Shown piece after piece: positions 1 through 27,713 of a stretch of DNA of 64,000 nucleotides (positions are counted from its first letter, which is position 1; the number at the start of each line of letters is the position of its first letter). Source of the stretch: Streptomyces deccanensis (GTDB lineage Bacteria; Actinomycetota; Actinomycetes; Streptomycetales; Streptomycetaceae); NCBI RefSeq assembly GCF_022385335.1, contig NZ_CP092431.1, positions 496,001-560,000 of the forward strand, read 5' to 3'. Both the position numbers and the translations under genes were made by a program. Below the pieces are notes generated by a model, which saw nothing but the letters and a program-made list of their open reading frames with translations, had not been told where the DNA came from and made no database searches.

Positions 1-47
1 GGCGCCGTCGGCCGTGTCGGCCGGCGGCGCCCGACCCGGTGCCCGTG

Positions 48-992
48 TCAGCCGGCGGTGCCCGCCACGGGCACCGCGTCGGCGTCGGCGTCCGCGCCCT
101 CGTTCTCGCCCTCGTTCTCGCCCTCGTGGTGGCGGCCCATCGGGATCACCAGGGGCGTACGGCTGACGGGGTCCTCCCCGACCACGCAGCGCAGCCCGAA
201 GACGTCCTCGACCGTCCTGGCGGTGATGACGTCGGCCGGGGCGCCCTCGGCGGCGATGCGCCCGCCCTTCATGGCGATGATGTGGTCGGCGTACCGGCAG
301 GCCTGGTTGAGGTCGTGCAGGACCATGACGACGGTGCGACCCTGGTGCCGGTTGAGATCGGTGACCAGGTCCAGGACGTCGATCTGGTGGGCGAGGTCCA
401 GGTAGGTCGTCGGCTCGTCCAGCAGCATCACGGGGGTGCCCTGGGCGACGGCCATGGCGATCCAGGCGCGTTGCCGCTGTCCGCCGGAGAGTTCGTCGAC
501 GGGACGGTGGGCGAGGTCGCTCATGGCGGTGGCCCTGAGCGCCTCGTGCACGGCCTCCTCGTCGCCGCGGGACCACTGCCGCCACCAGGTCTGGTGCGGG
601 GAACGTCCGCGCCCCACCAGGTCGATGACGGTCAGGCCCTCGGGCGCGACGGGGGTCTGCGGGAGGATGCCGAGCCGCTGGGCGAGGACCCGGGTCGGGA
701 TGGAGTGCACCGAGCGGCCGTCGAGGTGGACGGTGCCCGCCTTGGGGGTCAGCAGGCGGGCCAGGGCGCGCAACAGGGTCGATTTGCCGCAGGCGTTGGC
801 GCCGACGATGGCGGTGACCCGGCCCGTCGGGATCACCAGGTCGAGGTCCTCGACGACGATCCGGTCGTCGTAGGCCAGGCGCAGGCCCTCGGCCCGCAGT
901 TCCGGCCCGTCGACGGGACCGCCGTCGCGGGAGTCGGCAAGGCCGTGGGCGCGGGTGTCGCGCTTCGTCGTCGGCTCGTCCTTCGATGACAC
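48..992 (-). CDS. Ferric-siderophore ABC importer, ATP-binding protein (FepC/FecE type)
   Basis: This 314-residue cytoplasmic ATPase would power uptake of ferric siderophore through the two FecCD-type permeases encoded just upstream. The Walker A motif reads GANACGKST, the signature is LSGGQRQR, and Walker B is followed by DEPTTYLDLAHQ, the TTYLD form typical of iron-siderophore importers. The C-terminal tail is rich in Glu, Asp and Ala repeats and looks disordered. The GTG start at 992 has an AGGAGG Shine-Dalgarno 8 bases upstream. It lies 4 bases after the preceding permease gene, so the three are one operon read away from the NRPS. Expression is probably iron-repressed through the boxes near 3.2-3.35 kb. 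Only 47 bases remain before the window edge, so further operon genes may lie outside. Confidence 0.92.
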   Translation of the reverse strand: MSSKDEPTTKRDTRAHGLADSRDGGPVDGPELRAEGLRLAYDDRIVVEDLDLVIPTGRVTAIVGANACGKSTLLRALARLLTPKAGTVHLDGRSVHSIPTRVLAQRLGILPQTPVAPEGLTVIDLVGRGRSPHQTWWRQWSRGDEEAVHEALRATAMSDLAHRPVDELSGGQRQRAWIAMAVAQGTPVMLLDEPTTYLDLAHQIDVLDLVTDLNRHQGRTVVMVLHDLNQACRYADHIIAMKGGRIAAEGAPADVITARTVEDVFGLRCVVGEDPVSRTPLVIPMGRHHEGENEGENEGADADADAVPVAGTAG

Positions 993-996
993 GTCT

Positions 997-2106
997 TCAG
1001 CCTCCTGAACCGGCGCGGTTGGCGCGGATGAGCAGCCACAGCAGTACGGGGGCGCCGAGCACCCCGGTGACGACCCCGACCGGTAGCTCCGTGTCCGGGA
1101 CGAGCTTGCGGGCGGCGAGGTCCGACACGAGGACCATCACGGCGCCGGTGAGCCCCGCTGCGACGGGCGGTGGGAACGGGGTGCCGGCCAGGCGCTGGGC
1201 GACCTGGGGCGCGGCGAGCGCCACGAAGGCGATGGGTCCGGCGGTGGCCGTGCCGAAGGCCACGAGGCCGACGGCGATGAGCAGGACGGCCACCCGGACG
1301 ACCTGCACCCGGGTGCCGAGGCCCTTCGCGACGTCGTCCCCGAGCTGCATGACGCGGATCTGCCGGCCGAGCAGGATCGCGGGCGGCACGAGCACGGCCA
1401 TGGTGACGGCGAGCGGTCCGATCTGCTCCCAGGTACGGCCGTTGAGGTTGCCGACGAGCCAGCCGAGGGCGGCCTGGGCCTGGAAGCGCTGGCCGCGCGC
1501 CATGAGGTAGTCGGTGAGGCTGGTGCAGATCCAGGCCACGCCGATGCCGACGAGGACGATGCGGTAGCCGGTGGTGCCGCGTTTCCAGGCCAGCGCGTAG
1601 ACCAGCAGGCCGGTGACCGTCGCGCCGAGCAGGCCGAGGGCCTGGGTGCCGAGGCCCGCGTCCCAGCCGAGGACGATCCCGGCGACGACCGCGGTGCCGG
1701 CGCCCTGGGTGATGCCGATCATGTCGGGGCTGGCCAGCGGGTTGAGCGTCACCGTCTGGAGGAGGGCTCCGGAGACGCCGAAGGCGATGCCGACGAGCAG
1801 TCCGGCGAGGGCCCGCGGCAGCCGCAGTTCGTGGACGATCAGCTCGGTGCCGGGGTCGCCCGTGCCCACCAGGGCCTTCATCACGTCGGTGAGCGGAAGG
1901 GCAATGTCCCCGACGGAGGTGACCACCGCGAACGCCAGGAACGCGGCGGCCGCGAGCAGCAGACAGACCACCAGCAGCCGGGGCCGTACGACACCGGAGA
2001 CGGGCGGGGCGGGCAGCCGGAAGGTGACGCGGTCGGCCGTACGCCGCTTCGGCGTGGGGTCGCCTGCGCCCCTCGGGGGCGGCACGGGCGCGAGTTCGGT
2101 GGTCAT
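997..2106 (-). CDS. Ferric-siderophore ABC importer, permease subunit (FecCD family)
   Basis: This 369-residue integral membrane protein has a cytoplasmic N-terminus of about 40 residues and then roughly nine to ten hydrophobic helices. FecCD-family features include the early helix segment after PRLLVVCLLLAAAAF, the SGALLQ motif and LASPDMIGITQGAGTA. The sequence before the last helices, GPIAFVALAAPQVAQRLAG, corresponds to the cytoplasmic loop that docks with the ATPase. It would form a heterodimeric channel with the next permease. The ATG at 2106 was chosen because the protein then has normal family length. It follows the other permease gene by 64 bases and precedes the ATPase gene by 4 bases. 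Substrate is inferred from the adjacent NRPS and iron boxes. Confidence 0.9.
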   Translation of the reverse strand: MTTELAPVPPPRGAGDPTPKRRTADRVTFRLPAPPVSGVVRPRLLVVCLLLAAAAFLAFAVVTSVGDIALPLTDVMKALVGTGDPGTELIVHELRLPRALAGLLVGIAFGVSGALLQTVTLNPLASPDMIGITQGAGTAVVAGIVLGWDAGLGTQALGLLGATVTGLLVYALAWKRGTTGYRIVLVGIGVAWICTSLTDYLMARGQRFQAQAALGWLVGNLNGRTWEQIGPLAVTMAVLVPPAILLGRQIRVMQLGDDVAKGLGTRVQVVRVAVLLIAVGLVAFGTATAGPIAFVALAAPQVAQRLAGTPFPPPVAAGLTGAVMVLVSDLAARKLVPDTELPVGVVTGVLGAPVLLWLLIRANRAGSGG

Positions 2107-2170
2107 CGGCTCACAGCTCCACGGATTCGGTTCGCACGGGCCCGCGTACGCCCGGTCGTGAGGTCATGGT

Positions 2171-3211
2171 TCACAGCTCCGCGAGGCGTCGGCGGCGGAC
2201 CAGCACGATGAAGAAGGGGCCGCCGACGAAGGCGACGAGGACGCCGGCCTGGATCTCGGTCGGGCGGGCGAGCAGACGGCCGGCGATGTCGGCGGCCAGC
2301 AGGAGGCAGGGGGCGAGGACGGCCGACAGCGGGAGCAGCCAGCGGTGGTCCGGGCCGATGCCGGCCAGTTGGGCGAGGACACGGGCGATGTGCGGGACGA
2401 CCAGGCCGACGAAGACCACGGGCCCGATGACGGCGACGGCTCCCCCGGTGAGCAGGGTGACGGCGACCACGCCCTGGACGCGGACCAGGCCGAGCTTGAG
2501 GCCGAGCGACTTCGCGACGTCGTCGCCGAGGGCGAGGCTGTTGAGGGCGGGGGCGCAGGCGAGGGCGAGGATCGCGCCGACGGCCAGGAACGGCAGAACC
2601 CGCAGGAGGACGGCCTCGTCCTGGTTGGCGAGGGAGCCGGCGCTCCAGAAGCGGTAGCGGTTGAGCGCGTCCGGGTCGGTCAGGGCGATGGCGCTGGTGA
2701 GCGAGAACAGCAGGGAGGTCACCGCCACACCGGCCAGCGCGAGTTTGACCGGTGTGGAGCCGGACCGGCCCAGTCCGCCGAGGAGGTACACCAGGACGCT
2801 GGCGGCGAACGCGCCGCCGAAGGCGAACCAGATGTACCCGTACACCGATCCGATGCCGAGCACCCCGACCGACAGGACCACGGCGAAGGCCGCGCCGGCG
2901 CTCACCCCGAGGATGCCGGGGTCGGCCAGCGGATTGCGCGTCAGCGCCTGCATCAGCGAGCCCGACAGGCCGAGGGCGGCGCCGGTGGCGAGGCCGAGGG
3001 CGGTGCGCGGCAGGCGCACGGACCAGATGACGTTGTCGATCCGGGTGCTGGGGGCGTCGCCGAGCAGGGTGTGCCACACCTGGTCAAGGGGGACGCCCAG
3101 GGCGCCGAACGCCATCGACAGGGCGCACAGCGTGAGCAGGAGGACGCCCGAGAGCGTCAGAAGCAGTACCGCGCGGGGGCCTTTCGCCGCCCGGACCGTC
3201 AAGGTCCCCAC
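2171..3211 (-). CDS. Ferric-siderophore ABC importer, permease subunit (FecCD family)
   Basis: This is the first gene of the leftward importer operon. The hydrophobic protein carries FecCD hallmarks: SGSLMQALTRNPLADPGILG after the second helix, and GPVVFVGLVVPHIAR before the last helices. An open frame reaches a GTG at 3259, but that extension crosses a probable iron box (3230-3248) and holds a TTA codon, which is rare in Streptomyces. I prefer the internal GTG at 3211, giving MGTLTVRAAKG. The Shine-Dalgarno there is only modest (GAAG), so the start is uncertain by up to 16 codons. With its partner permease and ATPase it should import the ferric form of the NRPS product delivered by the lipoprotein encoded at 22.6-23.7 kb. 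Confidence 0.9.
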   Translation of the reverse strand: MGTLTVRAAKGPRAVLLLTLSGVLLLTLCALSMAFGALGVPLDQVWHTLLGDAPSTRIDNVIWSVRLPRTALGLATGAALGLSGSLMQALTRNPLADPGILGVSAGAAFAVVLSVGVLGIGSVYGYIWFAFGGAFAASVLVYLLGGLGRSGSTPVKLALAGVAVTSLLFSLTSAIALTDPDALNRYRFWSAGSLANQDEAVLLRVLPFLAVGAILALACAPALNSLALGDDVAKSLGLKLGLVRVQGVVAVTLLTGGAVAVIGPVVFVGLVVPHIARVLAQLAGIGPDHRWLLPLSAVLAPCLLLAADIAGRLLARPTEIQAGVLVAFVGGPFFIVLVRRRRLAEL

Positions 3212-3229
3212 GTCTTCAACTTTCTTTGA

Positions 3230-3248
3230 TGAGGCTTGCCTTAACTGT
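3230..3248 (-). promoter_or_regulatory. Probable DmdR1/IdeR iron box before the importer operon
   Basis: On the minus strand the 19 bases read ACAGTTAAGGCAAGCCTCA, matching 11 of 19 positions of the remembered actinomycete iron box TTAGGTTAGGCTCACCTAA, including the AGGC and CCT cores. It sits about 20 bases before the preferred start of the permease gene, a position suited to Fe-dependent repression. It is weaker than the other two boxes in the window. Confidence 0.5.
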
Positions 3249-3331
3249 AGGGCGAGCACGGGGTGAACTGTAGGTCTTCCGTCGAATGCCGTCCCGTCCC
3301 GGCGGGTACGTCTCTTTGCAGACGCTGTGAA

Positions 3332-3350
3332 TTAGGTAACCCTTACCTTA
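3332..3350 (+). promoter_or_regulatory. Iron box inside the NRPS promoter
   Basis: TTAGGTAACCCTTACCTTA matches 14 of 19 positions of the IdeR/DmdR1 consensus and is itself an imperfect inverted repeat. A possible -35 TGTGAA (3326-3331) and -10 TAGTAT (3349-3354), 17 bases apart, bracket it, so repressor binding would block polymerase directly. The NRPS start lies 60 bases downstream. Confidence 0.75.
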
Positions 3351-3410
3351 GTATGTCGGCGACCCCGGCCCCAGGTCCGGGACCCCGACCCGCTGGGGAG
3401 GCTCGCGGCT

Positions 3411-22322
<18,912 letters not shown>

Positions 22323-22357
22323 CGGAAGCAGTGAGTGACGTCGGAAAGAGGAGTGGC

Positions 22358-22567
22358 ATGAGCAACCCGTTCGAGGACCCCGAGGGCACCTACCTGGTGC
22401 TGGTCAACGACGAGAACCAGCACAGCTTGTGGCCGGATTTCGTGGACGTGCCGGCCGGCTGGCGGGTGGTCCACGGACCCGACTCCCGGCAGGCCTGCGT
22501 GGAGCACGTCGAGACCCACTGGACGGACATGCGGCCGCGCAGTCTGGCCGAGTCGATGGACGGCTGA
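22358..22567 (+). CDS. mbtH: MbtH-family NRPS accessory protein
   Basis: This small protein (69 residues) has the MbtH signature: an N-terminal [17 protein letters not shown], then SLWP, PAGW, and [10 protein letters not shown] near the C-terminus. MbtH proteins bind adenylation domains and help them fold and work, so this is probably the partner of the five-module NRPS that ends 35 bases upstream. The open frame extends further upstream, but the ATG at 22358 is preceded by AGAGGAG and gives the family's usual N-terminus. It is probably translated from the NRPS transcript. A strong hairpin terminator follows 16 bases after the stop codon. Confidence 0.95.
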   Translation: MSNPFEDPEGTYLVLVNDENQHSLWPDFVDVPAGWRVVHGPDSRQACVEHVETHWTDMRPRSLAESMDG

Positions 22568-22583
22568 CACGGGAGACACACCA

Positions 22584-22613
22584 GAGGGGGCCGGTCGGTG
22601 ACCGGCCCCCCTC
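22584..22613. terminator. Bidirectional terminator between convergent operons
   Basis: A near-perfect inverted repeat (GAGGGGGCCGGTC / GACCGGCCCCCCTC with a short loop) lies between the stop of the MbtH gene and the stop of the convergent receptor gene. It would end transcription from both sides. Confidence 0.8.
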
Positions 22614-22642
22614 GTCGTGCTGGCGGATCGCCCCTGATCGCG

Positions 22643-23707
22643 TCAGGAGGCGGGCTGCTCCACCTTGGTGTCCGCCTTGCCGTCGACGGCCGCCGCCAGC
22701 TGCGGCGCCAGGCGCTCGATCACGTACGGCAGGCTGAGGACGGTGCCCATGGACAGGGCGTTGCCGTAGTCGCTGGTCTCGTTGACGTAGACCTCACGGC
22801 CCTCCTTCACGACCTTCAGGTCCTTGTAGGAGGCGTCCTTGTGCAGCTTGGCGGCGTCCTTCGTGACGTCGCCGACCTGCCAGACGAGGGCGCTCTGGTC
22901 GAGCAGGTCGGTGCGCTCCTTGCTGATGTTCGCGCCGAACTGATCGCCGATCACCTTGTCGAGGTCCTTGGGCAGGGTGAAGCCCAGCCCGGTCAGCAGG
23001 CGCGAGCGCGGGTCCTGGCTGCCGAAGACGAACATGCCCTCGTACGGGGTGGCCATGACGGCCGTGGCGCCCTTGAAGCCGGGGTTGGCGTCGGCGGCGG
23101 CCTTGATCTTCGCCTCGGTGTCGGCGACCGCCTTCGCGGCCTCGTCGGCCTTGCCGAGCGCCTTGCCGATCGTCTCGGTCTGCTCCTGCCACGGGACGCC
23201 GTAGTCGTTGTACGCCTTCGGCTGGGCGACCACGGGCGCGAACTTCGACAGCGACTCGTACTGCTCCTTGGTGAGTCCGCCGTACACCGCGAGGATCAGG
23301 TCGGGCTTGAGGGCGGCGATCTTCTCCACCTGCGGGCCGGTGCCGGTGTCCTTCAGGACGGTCGGCGCCTCGGCGGAGCCGAGCTTGTCCGCGGCCCAGG
23401 GGCCGATGGCGCCCTTGTAGCCGCCGAGCCATTCGGTGGTGCCGACGGGGACCTTGCCGAGGGCGAGGACCGAGTCCTGGTCGGTCAGGCCGACGGTGAC
23501 GATCCGCTTGGGTTCGGCCTTGATCGTGGTGCTGCCGTACTTGTGGTCGACGGAGACCGGGAAGGCGGAGTCACCGGAGGTGCTCGCCTCCGCGCCGGCG
23601 CCCGACGCGTCGTCGGAGTCGGAGCCGCCGCCGCACGCGGTGGCGAGGAGCAGGGAGGCGGAGGCGAGCACGACGGCGAGCCGTGGCGCTCTGCGGGAGC
23701 GGAACAT
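22643..23707 (-). CDS. Ferric-siderophore-binding lipoprotein (periplasmic-binding-protein type)
   Basis: This 354-residue extracellular receptor should capture ferric siderophore and hand it to the FecCD/FepC importer. The N-terminus has arginines, a hydrophobic stretch and a lipobox LATAC with the lipidated Cys at residue 25, then a Gly/Ser/Asp linker. The body shows the FepB/FhuD-like layout: PKRIVTVGLTDQDSVLALG, then IAALKPDLILAVYGG, and a C-terminal lobe with VWQVGD. Its ATG overlaps the stop of the upstream ABC exporter gene by one base (TGATG), so translation is coupled. Export and receptor functions therefore share one transcript, whose promoter carries the iron box at 27.5 kb. The matching permease genes are in the separate operon at 1-3.2 kb. 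Confidence 0.92.
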   Translation of the reverse strand: MFRSRRAPRLAVVLASASLLLATACGGGSDSDDASGAGAEASTSGDSAFPVSVDHKYGSTTIKAEPKRIVTVGLTDQDSVLALGKVPVGTTEWLGGYKGAIGPWAADKLGSAEAPTVLKDTGTGPQVEKIAALKPDLILAVYGGLTKEQYESLSKFAPVVAQPKAYNDYGVPWQEQTETIGKALGKADEAAKAVADTEAKIKAAADANPGFKGATAVMATPYEGMFVFGSQDPRSRLLTGLGFTLPKDLDKVIGDQFGANISKERTDLLDQSALVWQVGDVTKDAAKLHKDASYKDLKVVKEGREVYVNETSDYGNALSMGTVLSLPYVIERLAPQLAAAVDGKADTKVEQPAS

Positions 23708-25725
23708 CAGCGGTCCTTCGGTTCGGGTTTCTGCGGAGCGGTGCGTGTGGGGGTCTCGGGGGCCGGCCGGGGGCCGGTGTCGCGGGCGTCCGACCAGGCC
23801 GACCAGAGGGCGGCGTAGGGACCTCGCGCGGAGTGGAGTTCGTCGTGGGTGCCGCTCTCGACGACGCGGCCGGCCTCCATGACGACGACGCGGTCGGCGG
23901 TCGCCGCCTGGCTGAGGCGGTGGGCGACGATCAGCGCGGTCCGGCCGTCGACGGCGCGGGCGACGGCCTTCTCCAGGGTGCGTGCGCCGGCGCTGCCCGC
24001 CTCCGCGGTGGCCTCGTCGAGGATCACCAGGGGCGGGTCGGCGAGGATCAGCCGGGCCAGGGCGAGGGCCTGGGTGCGCTCGCCGCTGAGCCGGTGGCCG
24101 CCGTCACCGACGACCGTGGCGAGCCCGTCGGGCAGGGCCTCGGCCCAGGCGAGGGCGTCGACGCGGTCGAGCGCGGCGCGCAGTTCGTCGTCGGTGGCGT
24201 CGGGTTTGGCGAGCCGCAGGTCGTCGGCGAGGGGGCCCGCGAAGACATGGGTCTCCTGGGTGATCAGGGCGATCGTGCGGGAGGCGGCGGCGCCGAGCTC
24301 GGTGGGCGCGATCCCGCCCACCAGGACGTCGCCGGTGGTGGGCGGCTGGATGCCCGCGACGAGTCGGGCCAGGGTGGTCTTGCCCGCGCCGCTGGCGCCG
24401 ACGAGGGCCACGCGTTCGCCGTGGCGGATCGTCAGGTCGATGTCGTGCAGAACGGGGTGGCCCGGCCGGTAGGCGTGGCTGAGCCCGCGCACGGTGACGT
24501 CGACACCGCCGGCGCCGACGGTGCGCGTCGGCGGCGGCGGCGCCACGGGTTCGTCGGTGACGCCGACCAGCCGGGCGAGGCCCGCCGTGGCGGACTGGGC
24601 GTCGTCGAGGAGGGCGAGGGCCGCGTTGACGGGGCCGAACAGGCTGTGGAAGTACAGGGCGGCGGCGGTCGCCGTGCCGATGCTGGCGGAGCCGTCGCGG
24701 ACCAGCCAGTAGCCGGTGACGAGGACGGCGGCGAGCCCGATGTACTCGGCGATGTGCAGCCGGCTGTAGAAGCCGAGGACGAGTCGTACGCCCCGCATGG
24801 TCAGCGCCACCACGGACCACGACCGCTCGGTGACCCGGTCGGTGTGCTCGCGGCCCAGCCGGAACGCCCGCACGGTGGAGCTGCCGCCGATGGTGTCGAG
24901 CATCTGCTGCTGCTGGGCGCCGGCCGCCACGCGCTGCTCGGCGTAGAGCGGGATGGCGCGGGCGACGTACCAGCGGGCGGTGGCCGCCTGCACGGGGACC
25001 GCGAGCAGGGCGGCCAGCAGGAACCGCCAGTCGAGCAGGGCGAGGGCGCCGAAGGTGAGGACGATGGTGAGCACCGACCGTCCGAGGGCGGGCAGCGCGT
25101 TGCGTACGGCGTCGGCGATGAGGGAGACGTCGGCGGTGACCCGGGCGGTCAGGTCGCCGGCGCCGGCCTTCTCCACGCGGTCCAGGGGGAGGGCCAGTGC
25201 GCGCTCGACGAAGCGTTCGCGCAGCCGGGCCAGGGTGGTCTCGCCGAGCCGGGCGATCTGCGACAGCCCGAACCCGGCGGTGACACCCTGCGCGACGGCG
25301 ACGACGACCAGGAGCGCCGCGGTGGCGGTGATGGCGTCGGCGGACCCCCGGTCGGCGGCCAGGTCGACGATCCGGCCGAGCAGGGGCTGCACGAGCAGCC
25401 CGACGGCGGTGGACCCGACCATGACGGCGAACGCGGACACCGCCAACCGCCGCTGCGGCCGCAGGAGTTCGGCGACCGCGGCCCGCGTACGGGCGGCACT
25501 GGCGACGGGCAGCAGCACGGGTTCGGCACGCCCACCGCGCGGGGGTTCGGCCTCGTCGGCGCCGGAGGCCGCGGAGGCCGCGGAGGCCACGGCTGCCGCG
25601 GATGCCACGGAGGCCACGGAGGCTTCTGAGCGCTCGGGGGCTTCGCCGACCCCGGCCGCAGCCTCGGCCCCGGCTTTGGCCTCAGCCCCGGCCTCCGCCT
25701 CGGTGGATCTCACCTGATCGGTCAT
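23707..25725 (-). CDS. ABC exporter half (TMD-NBD) with intact Walker motifs
   Basis: This 672-residue protein has an Ala/Glu-rich N-terminal tail, six predicted helices (about residues 75-360) and a nucleotide-binding domain. Walker A is GASGAGKTT and Walker B VILDEAT, and the H-loop AHRLSQ is intact, but the signature is LSGERTQ instead of LSGGQ. It pairs with the gene upstream, whose defects are complementary, so together they form one working and one degenerate ATP site, as in heterodimeric exporters such as TM287/288. Genome context suggests siderophore export, although iron-regulated pairs such as mycobacterial IrtAB import. The ATG at 25725 overlaps the upstream stop by 4 bases, indicating coupled translation. 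The substrate is inferred from context. Confidence 0.9.
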   Translation of the reverse strand: MTDQVRSTEAEAGAEAKAGAEAAAGVGEAPERSEASVASVASAAAVASAASAASGADEAEPPRGGRAEPVLLPVASAARTRAAVAELLRPQRRLAVSAFAVMVGSTAVGLLVQPLLGRIVDLAADRGSADAITATAALLVVVAVAQGVTAGFGLSQIARLGETTLARLRERFVERALALPLDRVEKAGAGDLTARVTADVSLIADAVRNALPALGRSVLTIVLTFGALALLDWRFLLAALLAVPVQAATARWYVARAIPLYAEQRVAAGAQQQQMLDTIGGSSTVRAFRLGREHTDRVTERSWSVVALTMRGVRLVLGFYSRLHIAEYIGLAAVLVTGYWLVRDGSASIGTATAAALYFHSLFGPVNAALALLDDAQSATAGLARLVGVTDEPVAPPPPTRTVGAGGVDVTVRGLSHAYRPGHPVLHDIDLTIRHGERVALVGASGAGKTTLARLVAGIQPPTTGDVLVGGIAPTELGAAASRTIALITQETHVFAGPLADDLRLAKPDATDDELRAALDRVDALAWAEALPDGLATVVGDGGHRLSGERTQALALARLILADPPLVILDEATAEAGSAGARTLEKAVARAVDGRTALIVAHRLSQAATADRVVVMEAGRVVESGTHDELHSARGPYAALWSAWSDARDTGPRPAPETPTRTAPQKPEPKDR

Positions 25726-27485
25726 GCGAGGACCGCCGTCCGGTAGTCGGCGCGCTCGTGGACGAGGCGTTCGTGGTCGCCGGTCGCGAGGACACGGCCT
25801 TCGTGGAGGAGGACGACGCGGTCGGTGACGGCGAGCAGGGCGGGGCTGTTGGTCACCAGGAGGGTGGTGCGTCCGCCGCGGACGTCCCGGATGCCGGCGG
25901 CGATGCGGGTCTCGGTGACGGCGTCGACGGCGGTGGCCGGTTCGTGCACGACGAGGACCGGCGCGTCGGCAGCCAGGGCACGGGCCAGGGCCACCCGCTG
26001 GCGCTGGCCGCCGGAGAGCGAACGGCCGCGGGCGGTGACGGCGGTGTGGACGCCGTCGGGCAGGGCGCGGGCGACCTCGTCGGTTCCGGAGGCGACCATC
26101 GCGGCGGTGACGTGCGCCGGTACGGCCGCGCCTCCCGCCCCCGTGTCGGCGGCGCCCCCCGGCGCTCCCGAGGGCGCGCCGGGGGCGATCGCCGCCGTGA
26201 CGTTGTCCAGGACCGTGCCCTCGAAGAGGTCGGCGTCGTGGTCGGCGACGAGCAGCGCCGCGCGGACGTCGTCGGGGCCGAGCGTGGTCAGGTCGGTGCC
26301 GTCGAGTTCCACGGTGCCGTCGTCGGGGTCGGTGTGCCGACCGAGGCAGCGCAGCAGCGCGGTGGCGTCGGCGGGGTCGGTGGTGGCGACGCCGACGGTC
26401 TCACCGGGCGCGATGTCGAGGTCGACCCCGCGCAAGGGCCCGTAGGTGAGGGCGCGCAGCGTCAGCCGTCCCTGGACGCCGGCCGGCGGGGCGGCATCGG
26501 CGGAACCCTTCGCGGGCACGGCGCCGGGCGCGTCCAGCACCTCGGCGATCCGGGCGGCGGAGGCGCGGCCCTGGGCGAGTTCGGCGTTGATCCAGGCGAA
26601 CTCGGACAGCGGGCCGACGATGAACAGGGCGAGCCCGACGGAGGAGACGAGTTCACCGAGGCCGATGTCGCCGCGGGCGGCAAGGCGTCCGCCGACGAGG
26701 GCGACCAGGGCGATGAAGGCACCGGTGAGGATGGTGACGACGCCGTTCTGCCAGGCCTCGGCGCGGGCGGCGCGCAGCGTGGCGGCGAGGGAGTCCTGGC
26801 TGACGCGCCGGTAGCGGGCGACGGCCGCCTGCTCGGCCCCGATGCCCTTGAGGACGCGCAGCCCGGCCACCAGGTCGGCGGCGACGCCGGAGGCCTGGGC
26901 GGCGCGGTCCTGCTCGGTCTCGCTGCGCCGTTCCAGGGGCTTGCTCAGCAGGTGCCCCAGCCACAGCAGCAGCGGGGTGCCCAGGAGGACGAGCAGGCCC
27001 AGGACGAGCGAGACCCGCAGCAGGGCGACCGCGCTGACGACGAGCCCGGCGGTGGCGGCGAAGGCGACGATGAGGGCCATGGCGACGGCGCCGACCCGCT
27101 TGGCGTCCTCGGTGGCGATGTTCGTCAACTCGCCCGGCAGCCTGCCCTCTTCGGCGCCGCCCTCAGGTGCGAGGACACGGCCGACGAGGGCGGTCCTGAG
27201 GTGGTGCGCGGCGGTCACGGCGGCGCGTTCACCCGCCCGCGCGCTGAACCGGAAGCTGAAGGAGAGCCCGACGTACACGGCGGCCAGGACGAGCAGCCAC
27301 AGCAGCAGTCCGGGAATGTCGCCGTCCACGACGCCGCGCTCGATGGCCAGTCCGATGAGCACCGGCACCAGGGCCTCGCCCGTCTGGTGCCCCATCCCCA
27401 GCACCGCGCCGAGCACGACGTCCCGACGCTGACCGCCCACCGCGCGCCACAGGACGTTCCGTCCCGGTGGGTCCGCTTTTCTCAC
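25722..27485 (-). CDS. ABC exporter half (TMD-NBD) with degenerate Walker A/B
   Basis: This is a transmembrane domain with about six helices followed by a nucleotide-binding domain. The signature LSGGQRQR is intact, but the Walker A position reads VATTDPADATA, with no GKT. Walker B has His where the Asp-Glu pair should start (VVHEP), and the H-loop His is replaced by Asn (VTNSP). It therefore cannot hydrolyse ATP at its own site, but it can supply the LSGGQ face to the partner's intact Walker motifs. An open frame extends to a TTG at 27527. The GTG at 27485 has GGAG 7 bases ahead and begins MRKADPPGRN, so I prefer it. It is the first gene of a three-gene operon downstream of an iron box. Confidence 0.9.
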   Translation of the reverse strand: MRKADPPGRNVLWRAVGGQRRDVVLGAVLGMGHQTGEALVPVLIGLAIERGVVDGDIPGLLLWLLVLAAVYVGLSFSFRFSARAGERAAVTAAHHLRTALVGRVLAPEGGAEEGRLPGELTNIATEDAKRVGAVAMALIVAFAATAGLVVSAVALLRVSLVLGLLVLLGTPLLLWLGHLLSKPLERRSETEQDRAAQASGVAADLVAGLRVLKGIGAEQAAVARYRRVSQDSLAATLRAARAEAWQNGVVTILTGAFIALVALVGGRLAARGDIGLGELVSSVGLALFIVGPLSEFAWINAELAQGRASAARIAEVLDAPGAVPAKGSADAAPPAGVQGRLTLRALTYGPLRGVDLDIAPGETVGVATTDPADATALLRCLGRHTDPDDGTVELDGTDLTTLGPDDVRAALLVADHDADLFEGTVLDNVTAAIAPGAPSGAPGGAADTGAGGAAVPAHVTAAMVASGTDEVARALPDGVHTAVTARGRSLSGGQRQRVALARALAADAPVLVVHEPATAVDAVTETRIAAGIRDVRGGRTTLLVTNSPALLAVTDRVVLLHEGRVLATGDHERLVHERADYRTAVLA

Positions 27486-27533
27486 GCAACACTCCGGACC
27501 GGTTTCGCCAACACAGGATACGTACAAGAAAAC

Positions 27534-27552
27534 TTAGGTAAGGCTAACTACA
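27534..27552 (-). promoter_or_regulatory. Iron box before the exporter/receptor operon
   Basis: TTAGGTAAGGCTAACTACA (plus-strand reading) matches 15 of 19 positions of TTAGGTTAGGCTAACCTAA and is the best iron box in the window. It lies 48 bases before the preferred start of the leftward ABC gene and about 160 bases before the rightward amidohydrolase. It may therefore control either or both. Confidence 0.8.
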
Positions 27553-27713
27553 TTTGTCTTCCTGGACCAGCCCTGAGATGTCTTCGAGACCTGAGCGACC
27601 TCCCCGAACGCTGGGACATTAGCCGAATCGACCGTCAACTGGCATACGGACCAAGCGACTTCACCGATACGAGAACACACCGGGCGCTCCGCCCCGACCG
27701 GAAGGACCTGTCC

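Noticed and set aside
25602..27713. N-terminal extension of the amidohydrolase of about 700 residues
   Set aside because: That part lies opposite the ABC exporter gene and is Gly/Asp/Arg-rich. The GTG at 27714 has a good Shine-Dalgarno.
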